From Thereva unica (lineage: Eukaryota; Arthropoda; Insecta; Diptera; Therevidae), in contig OX465283.1 of the NCBI GenBank assembly GCA_949987705.1, positions 157,991,850 through 158,055,849 of the forward strand: 64,000 nucleotides of DNA, read 5' to 3'. Shown in pieces: positions 46,708 to 57,954 of the stretch. A model generated the notes under the pieces. The model was given only the letters and a program-made list of their open reading frames with translations. It did not search any database and was not told the origin of the DNA. Each line of letters begins with the position of its first letter. Position 1 is the first letter of the stretch. A program made the translations under genes and the position numbers.

Positions 46708-46972
46708 TGCTAGGTTTCCACTTGCCATTTTGAAATTGACAAATGGCCTATTCTGACGTCATTTAGAAAATTCTAAAGTGGAAATAGCGAAAAACTGCCT
46801 ATAATTGAAGTAACCAACAGCACTAATCATTTAAATTCTTGGTAAGTCATTGACAAATGCTGTTGGTCAATTCATTTAAAGGCAGTTTTTCGCTATTTCC
46901 ACTTTAGAATTTTCTAAATGACGTCAGAATAGGCCATTTGTCAATTTCAAAATGGCAAGTGGAAACCTAGCA
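46708..46972. repeat. 265-bp long-hairpin MITE with TAA duplication
   Basis: Almost the whole element is two inverted arms of about 90 bp, starting TGCTAGGTTTCCACTTGCCA on each strand, around a short centre that itself holds ACCAACAGCA / TGCTGTTGGT. TAA occurs at 46705-46707 and 46973-46975. Arms are nearly identical, so it is young. Confidence 0.85.
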
Positions 46973-47195
46973 TAAGACAAGAGTCCGTATTTTATTGACC
47001 AAATTATTTCCTTTCCTAGTCCTAGGAGCTATACAACCGTTTAAGCTGTCAGTGAAAATCGCAATTTTCCTACAGTTAAGTAGTCAAGGTGCGCGTTTAT
47101 GTGCAGGACCGAACCGGTCTACTGGACCAGTTCGGTCCTCAGTTATGTGCGCGTTCGGACACAACCTCACTTTGAGCTGTCACAGTAGAGTGAAG

Positions 47196-48865
47196 ATGGA
47201 GAATTTAGAGCATTTTTTAAAAATATTTTTAACAAAGCGAAATCAGAGTATTAGAAAGCGTAAAAGGATTTATACGAAACATATGAGGTAATTTTACATA
47301 TAAATCTCGTAACATAAATTATATATATATTATATTACTTTTTTAATAGACAGGTTAGAGCAGCATATCGTCGTTGTCAAATGAATATCTGCTATGTGCA
47401 CTTTTTGGCGATTTCGACATTTTGACCATTATGACTAGTTTATTAACCAAACTTTCGTATATAAATACTTCTATATCAATCTAAGCATTTTACGGTGAAC
47501 AGCGGTCCGTAAAAAAATATGCTATGTGCATCACCCAGATATAAAATTTTACGATTTTTTTTTCAATATCTCAAAATTATACTTTTTGCACATAGCAGAT
47601 ATTCATTTGACAATGACGATATGAAAACAGAAGTAAAGATTTGTTTATGCAATTGCTAACTTCTTTGCAACCAATTTATAGATCATGTGAATTTATTCCA
47701 AGAAGCGATAATATATGGCTTGAAATAATGCAAAATTATTCAGAGGAAAGATGGGTGGAGGATTTCAGAGTCTCGAAATCTACATTTAATTATTTATGCA
47801 GTGAGCTGCGATCAAAATTAGAACCTGCCCAAAACCCTATTTTTAATAACGCGAGAACAACATCTGTTGAGAAACAAATAGCTATAAGTTTATTTAAGTT
47901 GGCATCATGTGGCGAATATAGAGTAGTGGGAAATGTTTTTGGGATTCACAAATGTACAGTGAAGAAAATTGTGTTTAAGGTTGTCGAAGCAATTTTAGAT
48001 AAATTAATTGGCACAACTATTGTGTTCCCAGACGAGCAAGCTGCGGATGATATTAGTGCACAATTCGAGGAAAAATGTAAACTTCCACAAGTTATTGGTT
48101 GCATAGATGGGACACATATCCCAATAACAGCACCCAGTAATGGCAGGAGGGATTTCACCAATCGGAAAGGTTACGCATCTATAGTTCTACAAGCTGTAGT
48201 GGATCATAGTCTGCTGTAGGAGAAATTATTTGTAACAAATTTTCTTTTTTAATGTTTTGTTTTCAGATTTCGAGATATTTCATGCAAACTGCCTGGAAGC
48301 TCACACGATGCGACTGCATTTAAAGAATCTTCTTTATTCAAGAATAAAGATGAAGTTTTTCCAAAAGTAAATTTATCTTATATTTTTTTAGGTATAATAA
48401 ATATAAGTAAGCTATTATTTATAGAGACCTAAAAACATTGAAGGCAAGGAGGTTGATTTTTACCTAATTGGAGATCCAGCGTATCCATTATTACCTTTCC
48501 TCATGAAAGATTACCCGGGTTCGAATTTAAACGATGTTGAGGAAAATTTTAATGTACGTCTAAATTCGGCCCGGGTAAAAGTGGAGATAGCATTTGGGCG
48601 ACTAAAAAGTCGGTGGAGGATTTTGTCCAAGAAATCGGACATCGATTATAAATTTATGCCTAAAGTTGTCGGAGCTTGCTGTGTTTTACACAATTTAATT
48701 GAAAGCTCCTCAAATGACAGCACAGAAGAATATACCCAAAAAATAAATGGAGCCGCCCTGAATCCAGCAATTAACTCCGAAACAGAAACAAATTCAGGAA
48801 AAGAAATACGGAACCATCTGGCAAAATACTTGGCCAATAGTTTCGAATTAAGGAAGCAACACTAG
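47196..48865 (+). pseudogene. HARBI1-like transposase interrupted by a MITE
   Basis: A DDE nuclease of the PIF/Harbinger superfamily that cuts the element ends. Four exon segments: 47196-47287, 47350-48215 (containing a 0.25 kb MITE at 47368-47619), 48267-48366 and 48425-48865. Leaving out the MITE and one flanking TA, the parts would total 414 codons in one frame. Catalytic positions are present: Asp in IGCIDGTHIPI, Asp in PGSSHDATAF and Glu in ARVKVEIAFGRLKSRW. A helix-turn-helix-like region (GEYRVVGNVFGIHKCTVKKI) precedes them. The MITE brings stops, so the full protein cannot be made as it stands. A shorter protein starting at the ATG at 47647 is conceivable and would keep all three catalytic residues. 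Confidence 0.85.
47368..47619. repeat. 252-bp MITE inside the Harbinger transposase
   Basis: Inverted ends TCGTCGTTGTCAAATGAATA and its complement near 47600 (one mismatch) continue through TCTGCTATGTGCA. The flanks read CATA|...|TATG, so a TA duplication is likely, but the palindromic flanks allow ATAT as well. No ORF. It is a candidate Tc1/mariner-type MITE. Confidence 0.8.
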
Positions 48866-49142
48866 TTGTATAACATTATATAAATATCTTTATTGAATAT
48901 TCAAATAAAAAAGAAAACAAAAATAAATATCTTTAAATTCATATTCCACACTAGTTTAATAAAATATTTATATTAAAAGAAACAAGAAGGATAATAAAAA
49001 TAGATTCTCTATAAATCATTAAAACAAAAATAACATAAAAACATATTCCCTAATTCATCATAAATATTATTTTACTAAAAAAATTATCTTTAGTTTCAGT
49101 CAATATTTTTATCACAAGCCATTACTTTTGCATGTGCATCAG

Positions 49143-49905
49143 CTATTCATGTAGCCCTTGAATATAATAGACTGGTGCTGATGGTTGGGCAGTGGGTACA
49201 AGTGACTGGAATAAATTTGTAAGGAACTCCTGATCCTGTTGAGCCATTCTTTCCTCAAATTTTTGTTGTTCTAATTGCAGCCTCTCTTGCTCCTTTAAAT
49301 ATTCTGTTTGAAGGCTCCTCTGACTTTCTTCCCATTTCTCTACTGCCTCATTTAATGCTTTTCCATAAGCATTTCGACCTATAACAGACATAAATTCATT
49401 AAAATATCAATCACAGAAATAATATTACTTACCACCACGGCTTCTTTCGCTTGATTTGGAATTCGTTTCCATAGTACTTTCGGCGTCAGAGTTTGAGCTT
49501 TCCTGTGGTGTTTGTGCAATTTCTAAGGATTAAAGTATTAAACATTAAAAATCAAATAATCAATTACTTACGTCCAGATTCCAACCCACATTCTTCGTTG
49601 TACGTGCAACGGGGCCGATTCGCAAATAAAACTTCTAGTTTATCCCAATACTGATTATGGATTTTACCACCTCCACTTTTATTGTGCTCATTTTTTATGG
49701 ATATGTATTGGGATTTCAATTTTTTAAATTTTAACTTTATTTGCTCAACAGTTTTTGTCACGTTTCGAGATAACATTTCTGCATGTATTTTTTTAAATAT
49801 TTCGGCACTTCGTATTTTTTTACCGTCCATTTGTTCCGAAACCTTGTTCTCAATGCACAGGTCAAGAAGGCTTATTACTTCATTATGCCCCCACCGTTCA
49901 CCCAT
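49143..49905 (-). CDS. Harbinger Myb/SANT-like DNA-binding protein
   Basis: The second gene of Harbinger elements; in studied members it binds DNA and helps the transposase enter the nucleus. Exons 49572-49905, 49433-49522 and 49143-49378 join in phase to give 219 residues. Residues 1-100 form a Myb/SANT-like domain (MGERWGHNEVISLLDLC, then IFKKIHAEM, VEQIKLKFKKLKSQYISIK, YWDKLEVLF). A Ser-rich linker and a coiled-coil helix (EKWEESQRSLQTEYLKEQER) follow. All splice sites are canonical and there are no stops, so this gene looks intact. It converges on the transposase gene. Confidence 0.85.
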
Positions 49906-50184
49906 TTTAATTGCACTTTTAATGTTTTAAACTTTATATTATTAATGTTTAATATCTTATTTTATTTTGGTTATTTGCACTTTTTTATTGCCAACTTTAC
50001 AGGTTATGTTTCGGTTCCTGATCGCTACTAAACAGTTTATGCGGCAGTACCGAACTGGTTCGGTTCGCAATGGTCCATACCAAAATCAGCACCAAAAAGA
50101 CCAAAAATGGTTCGGTCCCGTTCTCGTTTATGCGTGGGTTTTTTGGTACTTTGGACCGGTTCGGTCCTGCACATAAACGCGCAC

Positions 50185-50862
50185 AAGCATTTTCCAAGGT
50201 TAGTTTGTTTTAAGGCGAAACACTCAGCCGACAAAATGGACATGCACTAAAGAGATTGATACTTACAGTACGATTGATAAAAGTGATTCGAATTCCTACT
50301 TTGTCTTGATCGGACCACTATTTGGACTCCAGGAGGCAGGACATTCTTTTTCTTCCTCATAAATGAGAATATTACTTCTCTAGGAATTTGATTTTTGAAC
50401 GCTTTTTTGCACTTTTTTGGTTCTGCACTTGTTCTACATTTTAATTTCATATCTACTAAAACAACAACAACAACAAAATCTTGTTCTAATTGTTATGAAT
50501 TGTTTAGAACAAAAAAGCACAACACAGAACATTTTAGAACAGCTTAATGAACAACAAACTAGAACACTTTCGGACGAAAGATAATAAGTTCTAAAACTAA
50601 TGAACGCCAAAACCCTGTACATTTTTGTATTTCATTGCACTTTATTATTTTAATTCATTATTAAAAATTTCATCAAAATCAGCGGAAATGGCATTTAACA
50701 GAACTAAGTACTTCCTGTGATGACAGTTGAAATTCTCAACTTCTCAACCATACATGGGAACCAACAATTTAATTTTTTGGACATTTGGCGTTGCGGTAGC
50801 TCTTGGCACAATCGCAATTTCCTAGTTGCGTTGCGGCGACTGTTACCAAGTTTTGTTTAGAA
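50185..50862. other. Intergenic between Harbinger and the unrecognised gene
   Basis: Contains short AAC/TTG tandem runs near 50460 and presumably the promoter of the gene at 50863. Nothing else is recognised. Confidence 0.35.
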
Positions 50863-53800
50863 ATGAGTGCCGATGCTGATGTTGCTCGCGTCAAAGAATT
50901 GTTAACGGCGTACTATTCGTGTAAGCATAAAAAGATAGATTTTGACGATGAAATTATTGGAAACCCAGGGCTGCTCCTAGAGCTTCCGTAAGTATTGTGA
51001 GGTATTGCTAGAAAGTGGGTAAGATTTGGCACACAATTCTCACTCATTGCGATGCGACATGCATAAAACAAACACTCTTGACCCAAATAGAATCCTTACT
51101 TCTATTTTAATAATATTACAATCTTAAAGGATCTCAAGTTTTTCTAGTAATGAACGCAGAACGCCCGTACTGCTACCCATTCTTACGTTCCAAGCTCCTA
51201 AATCGAATTCCATATTCAGTTGCCTGGGTGCCTCTTTCTAAAGCCGTTTTTATTTACTACATATTTTTTTAATTTATTAAATATAATTATAACATTAAAC
51301 AGGCAAGAATCGACAATAAAACAGTGCATGGGTGCACTTGATTCAAAGGAGATTTTCATGTATAATGATCTTGTTGATGATGTAATTGATTTTATCCTGA
51401 AACCAAGTAGGTTTATTTATTATTTTCTTTAACAAATGTTAACGGGGTATCATTACAGAACTGGAAGAATCAGCAGAGCCAGAACCACCAGCGTTTACAA
51501 GAAAAAAAACCACTCGAAAATCCAAGACGACCATCCGACTTTCTGATTTTCCAGATGAATCGTTTGAATTTGATGAAGATCAATCTTTTCATTCTCCTAA
51601 AGAGCTTGCTTCTACACCCTTAGTCACACCAACTGCCATTGCACACCATGGTCCTAGGACTGGTAAACGTAAAAAAGGAATTCAATCGATTATAACGCCT
51701 ATACCAGAAGAGCAAGGAGAAAATATCGAAACACCGCTTGGTGCAAGCACACCCCAACAACAAAATACTGTTGCCCAATCCACAATGCAGTTACAAGCAA
51801 ATCCTGAACCACTGAGACAAAATATATCGCAGTTTTCGAACTTGGGTGATAGTGTTGAGAATATTCAGTTTCCTTTGTCGGTTCCTCATTCAACGCCAAT
51901 AGCTGGTCATACACCAGATGGGATAAGAAGTGTGACAGGAACCAATGAAGAATTGTACGTAAGAGTACTGCCTTTAGTGACTGGTTCTGCAGACACAGTA
52001 AATTTAGAAATTACGGGAGGAGATTTTGATGATGATTCACTTGTTAAGGAATTTGAAGAAATGTTTAAGAAGAAGCCTAGAAGTATAGAAGCAGTGGAAG
52101 ATGTGGATGATGGTCATGTTGTAGTGGTAAGTAAATTGGTTCAATATTTTCTTTAAGAATCTTATGTCATAACTTGAGTAATCTTTTCCTAACATAGTTA
52201 ATGTAATTTAGGTATAACGCTGCCCGCCTTCCGATGCATCAACGGACACTTTTGTAGCCAATGAATCGGTAGGCCGCTGATTCGTAAGCTCCACTGTTCT
52301 GGCTTAAGATTGGTTGATGAGGTCAGGCTGAAGTAATAGTCCGGGAGGCAGCGTTGCATTTTGGTCGGTGTTTTCACCTCTCTTAATTTTAGTATTAAAT
52401 GATAATTTGGGCAGGAGTTGAAAATATGAGTTAAGACGGGCAATAGACTAGGAATGTGCATATTTAGAAACCTAGGCAAGATGTTATCACTACCAGTCGC
52501 TTTAGATTTAACAGATTTTTAGGGCAGTGAGCACTTCGAGGGAGTCGAACGAACAACGAAAGTTGGAGCTGTCAGATGAGGGAGAGAAGAGGGTATTAGT
52601 CGGGTCCGCCGAACAGTGAGAAAGAAATGTAATCGGCGAAGGCGGCGGTATTCGTCGGCGAACATCAAGTCGGCTGCGAAGTTATTGTCATCGTATCGAA
52701 CGTCGTCCATCAAATGCTTCACGGATAATCGCGTCCATCACAACGTTGAAGAGAAGTGGCGAAGCTGTTTGAATCGGGAATTCCTCGGATAAGTCGCTTC
52801 GAATACGAACGCTACTGGATGAGCTATCGTACGACGAAGGAGTTGAATAATTTTCAATGGCACGTGTTCTGTTTTCAAGGCTGTTCCAATCGATGCAATC
52901 GAAAGCGAATTTGATGAAAACGAAGACAGTTCGTTTGCCGTAACGAATTCTTTCTTCTAATAGCTGACGGAGAGCGAATAATCGACTCATTTGCTCTCGA
53001 TGTTTCTGTAGCCTCATTTGTATTATTTCGTAAATACTTTGTCGACGATCGAAAAGAGGCTAATAATGCGATAATTTTTGCATTCTCGACTGTCGCCTTC
53101 CTTCAAAATTGGCACAACGGTCGCTTTCCTCCACGCCGACGGGAAACGATCCGAATGCCACATGTGTGCTATGAGGACGTGCAGTTGTGATGACATCATC
53201 ACCGGCTTTGATAATTTCATTCCGATTTCATTTTTTGTCGAACTTCTTTGTTCAATCGTCGGTTTCGCCCGAAATCGACGTGTTTTATTCGTTTCCGCTG
53301 ATCGACTAGGTCCACACAGCTATCCGAGATCCATGGCTGGGTCCGTTTATGGATAGGTGGACACAAATCCATAATTGCCGTTCTTCTACACCGATTCCGT
53401 CCGGCATTTGCCGCGAATTTGTTGGATAATGCCATTTAAAAGTCTCGCTCGATGGTCAGGTTCTATAGGCATGCCTAATTCTTCTTGGCTGGTAGTGTCG
53501 TCGTACGGACCTCTTTGAGCGTCGATCGGAATCTTGCGTTGATCAAAACGTAGTCTAACATCGCCGAGTCGTTGCCGTATGGGTTTCGCCAGGTGAGTTT
53601 GTGTTTGAGTGGATGGCGGAAGATGCTGTTGCCAATGATGAAATTGTTTGACGCTGTGAATGAAAGGAGGCGTAAGCCGTTGTCGTTAATAACTCCGTGT
53701 CCGAATTTGCCCATAATGCCGGCTCGAACTGTACCTGAATGTGCATTAAAGACTCCCTCGTGTATGATTCATTCGGTTTGAGGTATCGTATCTAGCGTCT

Positions 53801-56192
53801 ATTGAAGCTGATCGGAAAATTCGTCCTTGTTCGCTTCCGGGCTGGTCTCGGTTGGCGCATAAACGTATACGATATGAGTTTGATCGTTCCACCGATGGTT
53901 ATAACCGCCAAACGCTCCGATATCGGTTGGAATTCGGTAACGTTGCTGTCAGTTCGTCGATCGTCGATAAACATGACGCGTTCCCCTCGTTTGTTACCAC
54001 CGGAATAGTAAGTCTTCATCGTTTCGTCGATTGAGACCGGATCCGGGAAGTCGTAGTTCCGATAGCGCAGCAACTGATATTTCGATAATTCCATTGATGA
54101 TTTTCTTTTGACCGACGTGATGTCCTGTACGTACATTCCACGCGGCGAATTGAATTTTCATTTTCGATGTGACTAATTTGGGTAAATAGTTAGTTCGTTT
54201 CTTCGTTTTCCCGATTCTGGTCAATTCGGCAGGGCGACCACCCTCCTCTTTTCACACCCTGGACTTGGAACCAGACGATAGTTGATATCATTTGTGAGAA
54301 ATAAGTCGAGTAGGTACGGTACAACATAATTGAAATAGGTTGGCGAACAATAGTAAATCATTTCACTACTTTTGAAAATTTGTCAACTTTTAAATAACAT
54401 ATTATTAAACATAAAAATAATTGTCAGCTGCACTGAAGAAAGGGCATCATACGTCAGCTACCCCTATAAACCGGAAATAAAAAGTGGACTGCAAAATCAT
54501 ATCACCCCTTACCAGATTTCTACAAGTTATTAATTATGTTTTCGAAATGATAAAAACAATAATCAATTGCGTTTCCAATGGGGTAAAGACCGTCAGCTAG
54601 GGTATTTCAATTGTTGAGCCCAATTTCTCTCAAATATCCGAAAAATCTTTTTTTGGAAAGCATTATTTAATAAATTGTAGAACAAATAACACAATCTTTG
54701 TTGAAAAGTGTAAATACCAGTAAGCTAAATGCAAAATGACCTTTTTCTATTAGGTCCAGAAGCCAGTGACCTACTTACATCGACACTACGAAAGAGGGAT
54801 TTTACCTGCTAAATTGGCTACTTCCTATGAAAATTATAAGTAGGTCCAACTTCTTATGAAAATTGAAAGTTTCTTAACTATGAATTAATTTCCAGTTTTT
54901 TCCCTGAATTGGAATCGTATGACATAAATGACGAAATCAATCTTTTTATCGTAAACACAATAACTGTTCCTCCTTTTAAACGGCCACAAAATCCCCGAAC
55001 GGAATCTGCGAAAACTCGAAGTTATCGTCGTCCAATCGAACCTATTCGAGAAAACGTTTCTCAGTTTTTGGATTCCTTTGGCAGTGGGGCTGTAAATTTA
55101 CCAGTTGATAATAGCATTCCTAATTTGACAGATTCTGAAGGAGGGAAACAAGCACAAACGAATCAAGGATTACAGGTATTAGTGGAGCAGGTAGAAGGAG
55201 AAGCAGGTTTACCAAATTCTTCACCACTTTCACTAAACCGAGAAGGCGAAAGGATTCAGATTTCTGCTGTAGTACATCGTGCAAATTCAGAAGAAGCCAC
55301 TCCCAGTTTACCAGATTTGTCGAGAAGGCAAATTCAAGAAGAAGAAATTCAAAGGATGTTGTCGATCGATCAGATTATGCGTGAAATTCCTATGGAAGAT
55401 CAGAGGACACCTGTAATCCATCATGCTATCGTACCGCCAGAGGATGTCATATTACCAGCACCACAAAATGAACAAATTGACCTCCAAATTGGTACTGAGG
55501 ATAGAAATTGGGTTTCTATTTTAAGAGAAAGAGATAATACCGATATTCCGTACTACGAGCCAGGCCATGTTCGTTCACGTCCAAGAAGAAAGAGGCCTAG
55601 AAGAATACTGCCAGATATGGAAGCCGAAACGGCCGAAGCACCGGAAGGTGATTTTCAGTTTAATGATGTTATTATGGAGGAGGAAGCTCCTGTCCAAGAC
55701 GATGATTTCCGCATCGAATTTGAAGAATGGAAAAATTCAGTTGTGGTATATAATAGATCTTCTTACTTTGATAAAAATGTACTATAGTTTATATTTCATA
55801 GAAAAATGTACAATCTGACGAATTAGATCCTTTTTGCGAAGAACCTTCCAACATTTTAGATACGGTAAGTCACTGCTTCTTCCTTTTATGTTTTGTTACA
55901 ATACATATATAAAATTGTTTTGCATCAGACCGATGTCGGCCGAGTAGCAGGTGACGTTCTTGAAATAATTTTAGAAAGAAGATTTGCGCATAAATGTGAT
56001 CTAATCCCAAATGCAATTCCAAAGAAAGAAGCTGTCTTACGTCTGAAAATAATGTTGGGTAAATTAATCAGAGTTGAATATTTGCTTGTAAGTATTGAAA
56101 ATCCCTTTTTATTCATAGAACTACAAGCTCAACAAATTATAAACATTCAATCCTGCGGTACCGAAGTTGAAAAAGTTTCTTTACGTGAATAA
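50863..56192 (+). CDS. Unrecognised acidic multi-exon protein (719 aa)
   Basis: I do not recognise this protein. Exons 50863-50987, 51303-51406, 51459-52126, 54754-54839, 54896-55745, 55802-55864 and 55929-56192 join in phase without a stop, giving 719 residues. The first about 75 residues are predicted helical (VKELLTAYYSCKHKKIDFDD). A long acidic, Ser/Thr/Pro/Gln-rich, probably disordered region follows. A short motif occurs twice: EPLRQNISQF and EPIRENVSQF. Basic patches include RPRRKRPRR, a possible nuclear signal. The last about 90 residues are compact and helical (GRVAGDVLEIILERRFAHK, then KEAVLRLKIMLGKLIRVEYL), reminiscent of a winged-helix or kleisin C-terminus, though too weak to assign. 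The 31-base stretch at 56088-56118 has GTAAGT and TAG ends but is too short for an intron, so I read through it. A poly-A signal lies at 56265-56270. Donor choice at 55745 is uncertain. Confidence 0.75.
52500..54240 (-). mobile_element. RTE/CR1-like LINE, copy 3, in an intron
   Basis: On the minus strand, an endonuclease piece comes first (FAAWNVRTGHHVGQ at about 54150, then [20 protein letters not shown] near 53680). The linker ([15 protein letters not shown]) and an RT piece ([26 protein letters not shown]) follow, ending near 52500. It is shorter and more deleted than copy 2, and antisense to the host gene. Confidence 0.8.
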
Positions 56193-57723
56193 ACGGCGAC
56201 CAAATGGAGAAAAATTAATTTTAAGATAAAGTTTTAAATTTTTTTTATATTTAATTCGATAAGAAATAAAAGTCGAAGCGACTTGGTGAATTTGTAACGA
56301 ATTTAGATTTTCCTTCTATGAAGTATACTATCCAGAGAAGAAGTGCTGACATCACCCTTGTCTCAGACTGTCACTGAGACCGAATATTGGCCTGGAAATT
56401 CTTGAAGGAACACTCCTTGTCAGACCACAGTTTTACAGAGTTCCAATTGCAAGACTCTACCTCAACCTCCCGAGCAGAGTGCAAGAGAATGCAGAAAGGA
56501 ATTTAATTCAGAGCTAGACGCAGCAACAGTGCAACCTTCTGGGGTTGCTGTAAGTCGGAACTGAATAGATACAAAATGGCAATAAGGAAAGCCAAACGTC
56601 CCTGTTGGGCTACCTTTTGCAGCAATATAGAGTCCACGTTGGAAGCCTCAAGGCTACGAAAAATACTGGCTCCTGTGCTAAAGGTCGAGTCGTCACGAAA
56701 CGACAAGTCGTGTGAGTTACAAATAGGGACGTTTCAGTCTAATCACGACCTTTAGTAGGCCCCTGTACTTAACTCAACTTAGAATTAGCTCGGTATTGGT
56801 CGATCTCTGTGTTCCACGAGAAGTTTGGCGGATGTCGACGTTTGTCGGCGCGCCGTGGCATAGACGCTTCCCATGCCTGTTTCACTGAATCTTCAATTCG
56901 TTTTGCCCATTTTCTAGTACCTCCGGCCACCTCGCATCATGCAGGAATACTTCCTCGAACACCTCTGGGTCGAGTTTCTTAACGGCGCTTGCTCTAGCCG
57001 TTCCGCACCTAGGGTTCTTCGCTACTGTACTCTGAACCTCCTGACCCCTACGGAGTTGACTAACACCACGTTCAATCGCGAGAATACTTCTAGTATGTGC
57101 CTTCTTGTATTCGTTTGTCGACTGCTCCATTCGACAGCCCAAGCTATTATTATCGGACAATAGCGACCCGCGTCGGCGGCTAACCTCTCCAAAATCGACT
57201 CGTACTCGTCTAGTGTCTAGCTTGAACTACATTGAACACAGTGCAGTGTAGCACTGTGTAATATACTGCAGTGGTTTATTAGAGAACGCGTGGTAAAATA
57301 CATTGAATAAGCAGTGTTTTGACATTGAATGTTCATATATAGTCTTTTGTAATTTTTTGTTGTTGTCCCTGTGACTTGTTGTTTAGAAGATCCTTATTTC
57401 TCATTAATTCTATAAATATTTCGTCATCCTTTTTGACAACAATGCCAATGACAACTTCATATGTAGGTTTTTAGAAATTAGCCTAAAACAAGGTAGTGCA
57501 GTTCAGTGCAAGGCAGTGAAGTTAATGTGAGTTGGGTTTTATAAAAGTTATTTTTCTCTCAGTGTTAAAGGCTTCCAAATCCTATTACGTAAGCCGCCCC
57601 TCGAAATCTACCGCCCCTGGCCATGTATGGCTCTGGTTAAAGTGCCCGTCTGTCTTCCCAGAGACGCCTGTTACGAATTCACTCCACAGAATGGTCTCTT
57701 CGCCTTTCTCCTGCCATCGCTTC
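56193..57723. other. Gene-poor region with LINE and MITE remnants
   Basis: The plus strand at about 56560-56660 reads YKMAIRKAKRPCWATFC, a LINE linker-region remnant. A copy of the CCCCTGTGCTGAAAGTCG MITE family (diverged) sits at 56668-56762. The minus-strand ORF near 56880-57160 has no known family. Nothing else is recognised. Confidence 0.45.
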
Positions 57724-57940
57724 TAAGGCCCCTCTGCTGAAAGTCGAGTCGTGTGACGTGACAAGTTGTTCGATTTAAAGAAAATGATCTTTCGGTCAAA
57801 TTAAGGCGTTCAGCACAGGCTTCAGAGAGCGGAAATGCTAAACTGACTTTAAAGCCCCTGTGCTGAAAGTCGTAATTCGACTGTCTTCAATGTGAAACGA
57901 CTTGTCACACCACATGACTCCACTTTCAGCACAGGGGTCT
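57724..57940. repeat. Two copies of the CCCCTGTGCTGAAAGTCG MITE
   Basis: The first spans about 57724-57838 and the second 57853-57940. The second has clear ends, agcccctgtgctgaaagtcg and ctttcagcacaggggtct. Shared inner words acaagtcg/cgacttgt tie them to 31621-31900. Confidence 0.7.
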
Positions 57941-57954
57941 AATGCGGCGGTTAC

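Larger units (their letters stand above)
47089..50184. mobile_element. Nearly complete Harbinger (PIF) DNA transposon
   Basis: Terminal inverted repeats of about 31 bp begin GTGCGCGTTTATGTGCAGGA at both ends and continue CCGAACCGGTC. AAG flanks the element at 47086-47088 and 50185-50187, a 3-bp duplication as expected for PIF/Harbinger. It carries the two standard genes: a HARBI1-type transposase (plus strand) and a Myb/SANT-like protein (minus strand), arranged convergently. Subterminal regions contain further copies of ccgaaccggt/accggttcgg words, possible transposase or Myb-protein binding sites. The only obvious defect is a MITE inside the transposase. Confidence 0.9.

Noticed and set aside
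47641..48219. Treating the transposase as a domesticated host HARBI1 gene
   Set aside because: It lies between matching terminal repeats with a target duplication and next to the Myb gene, so it is part of a transposon.
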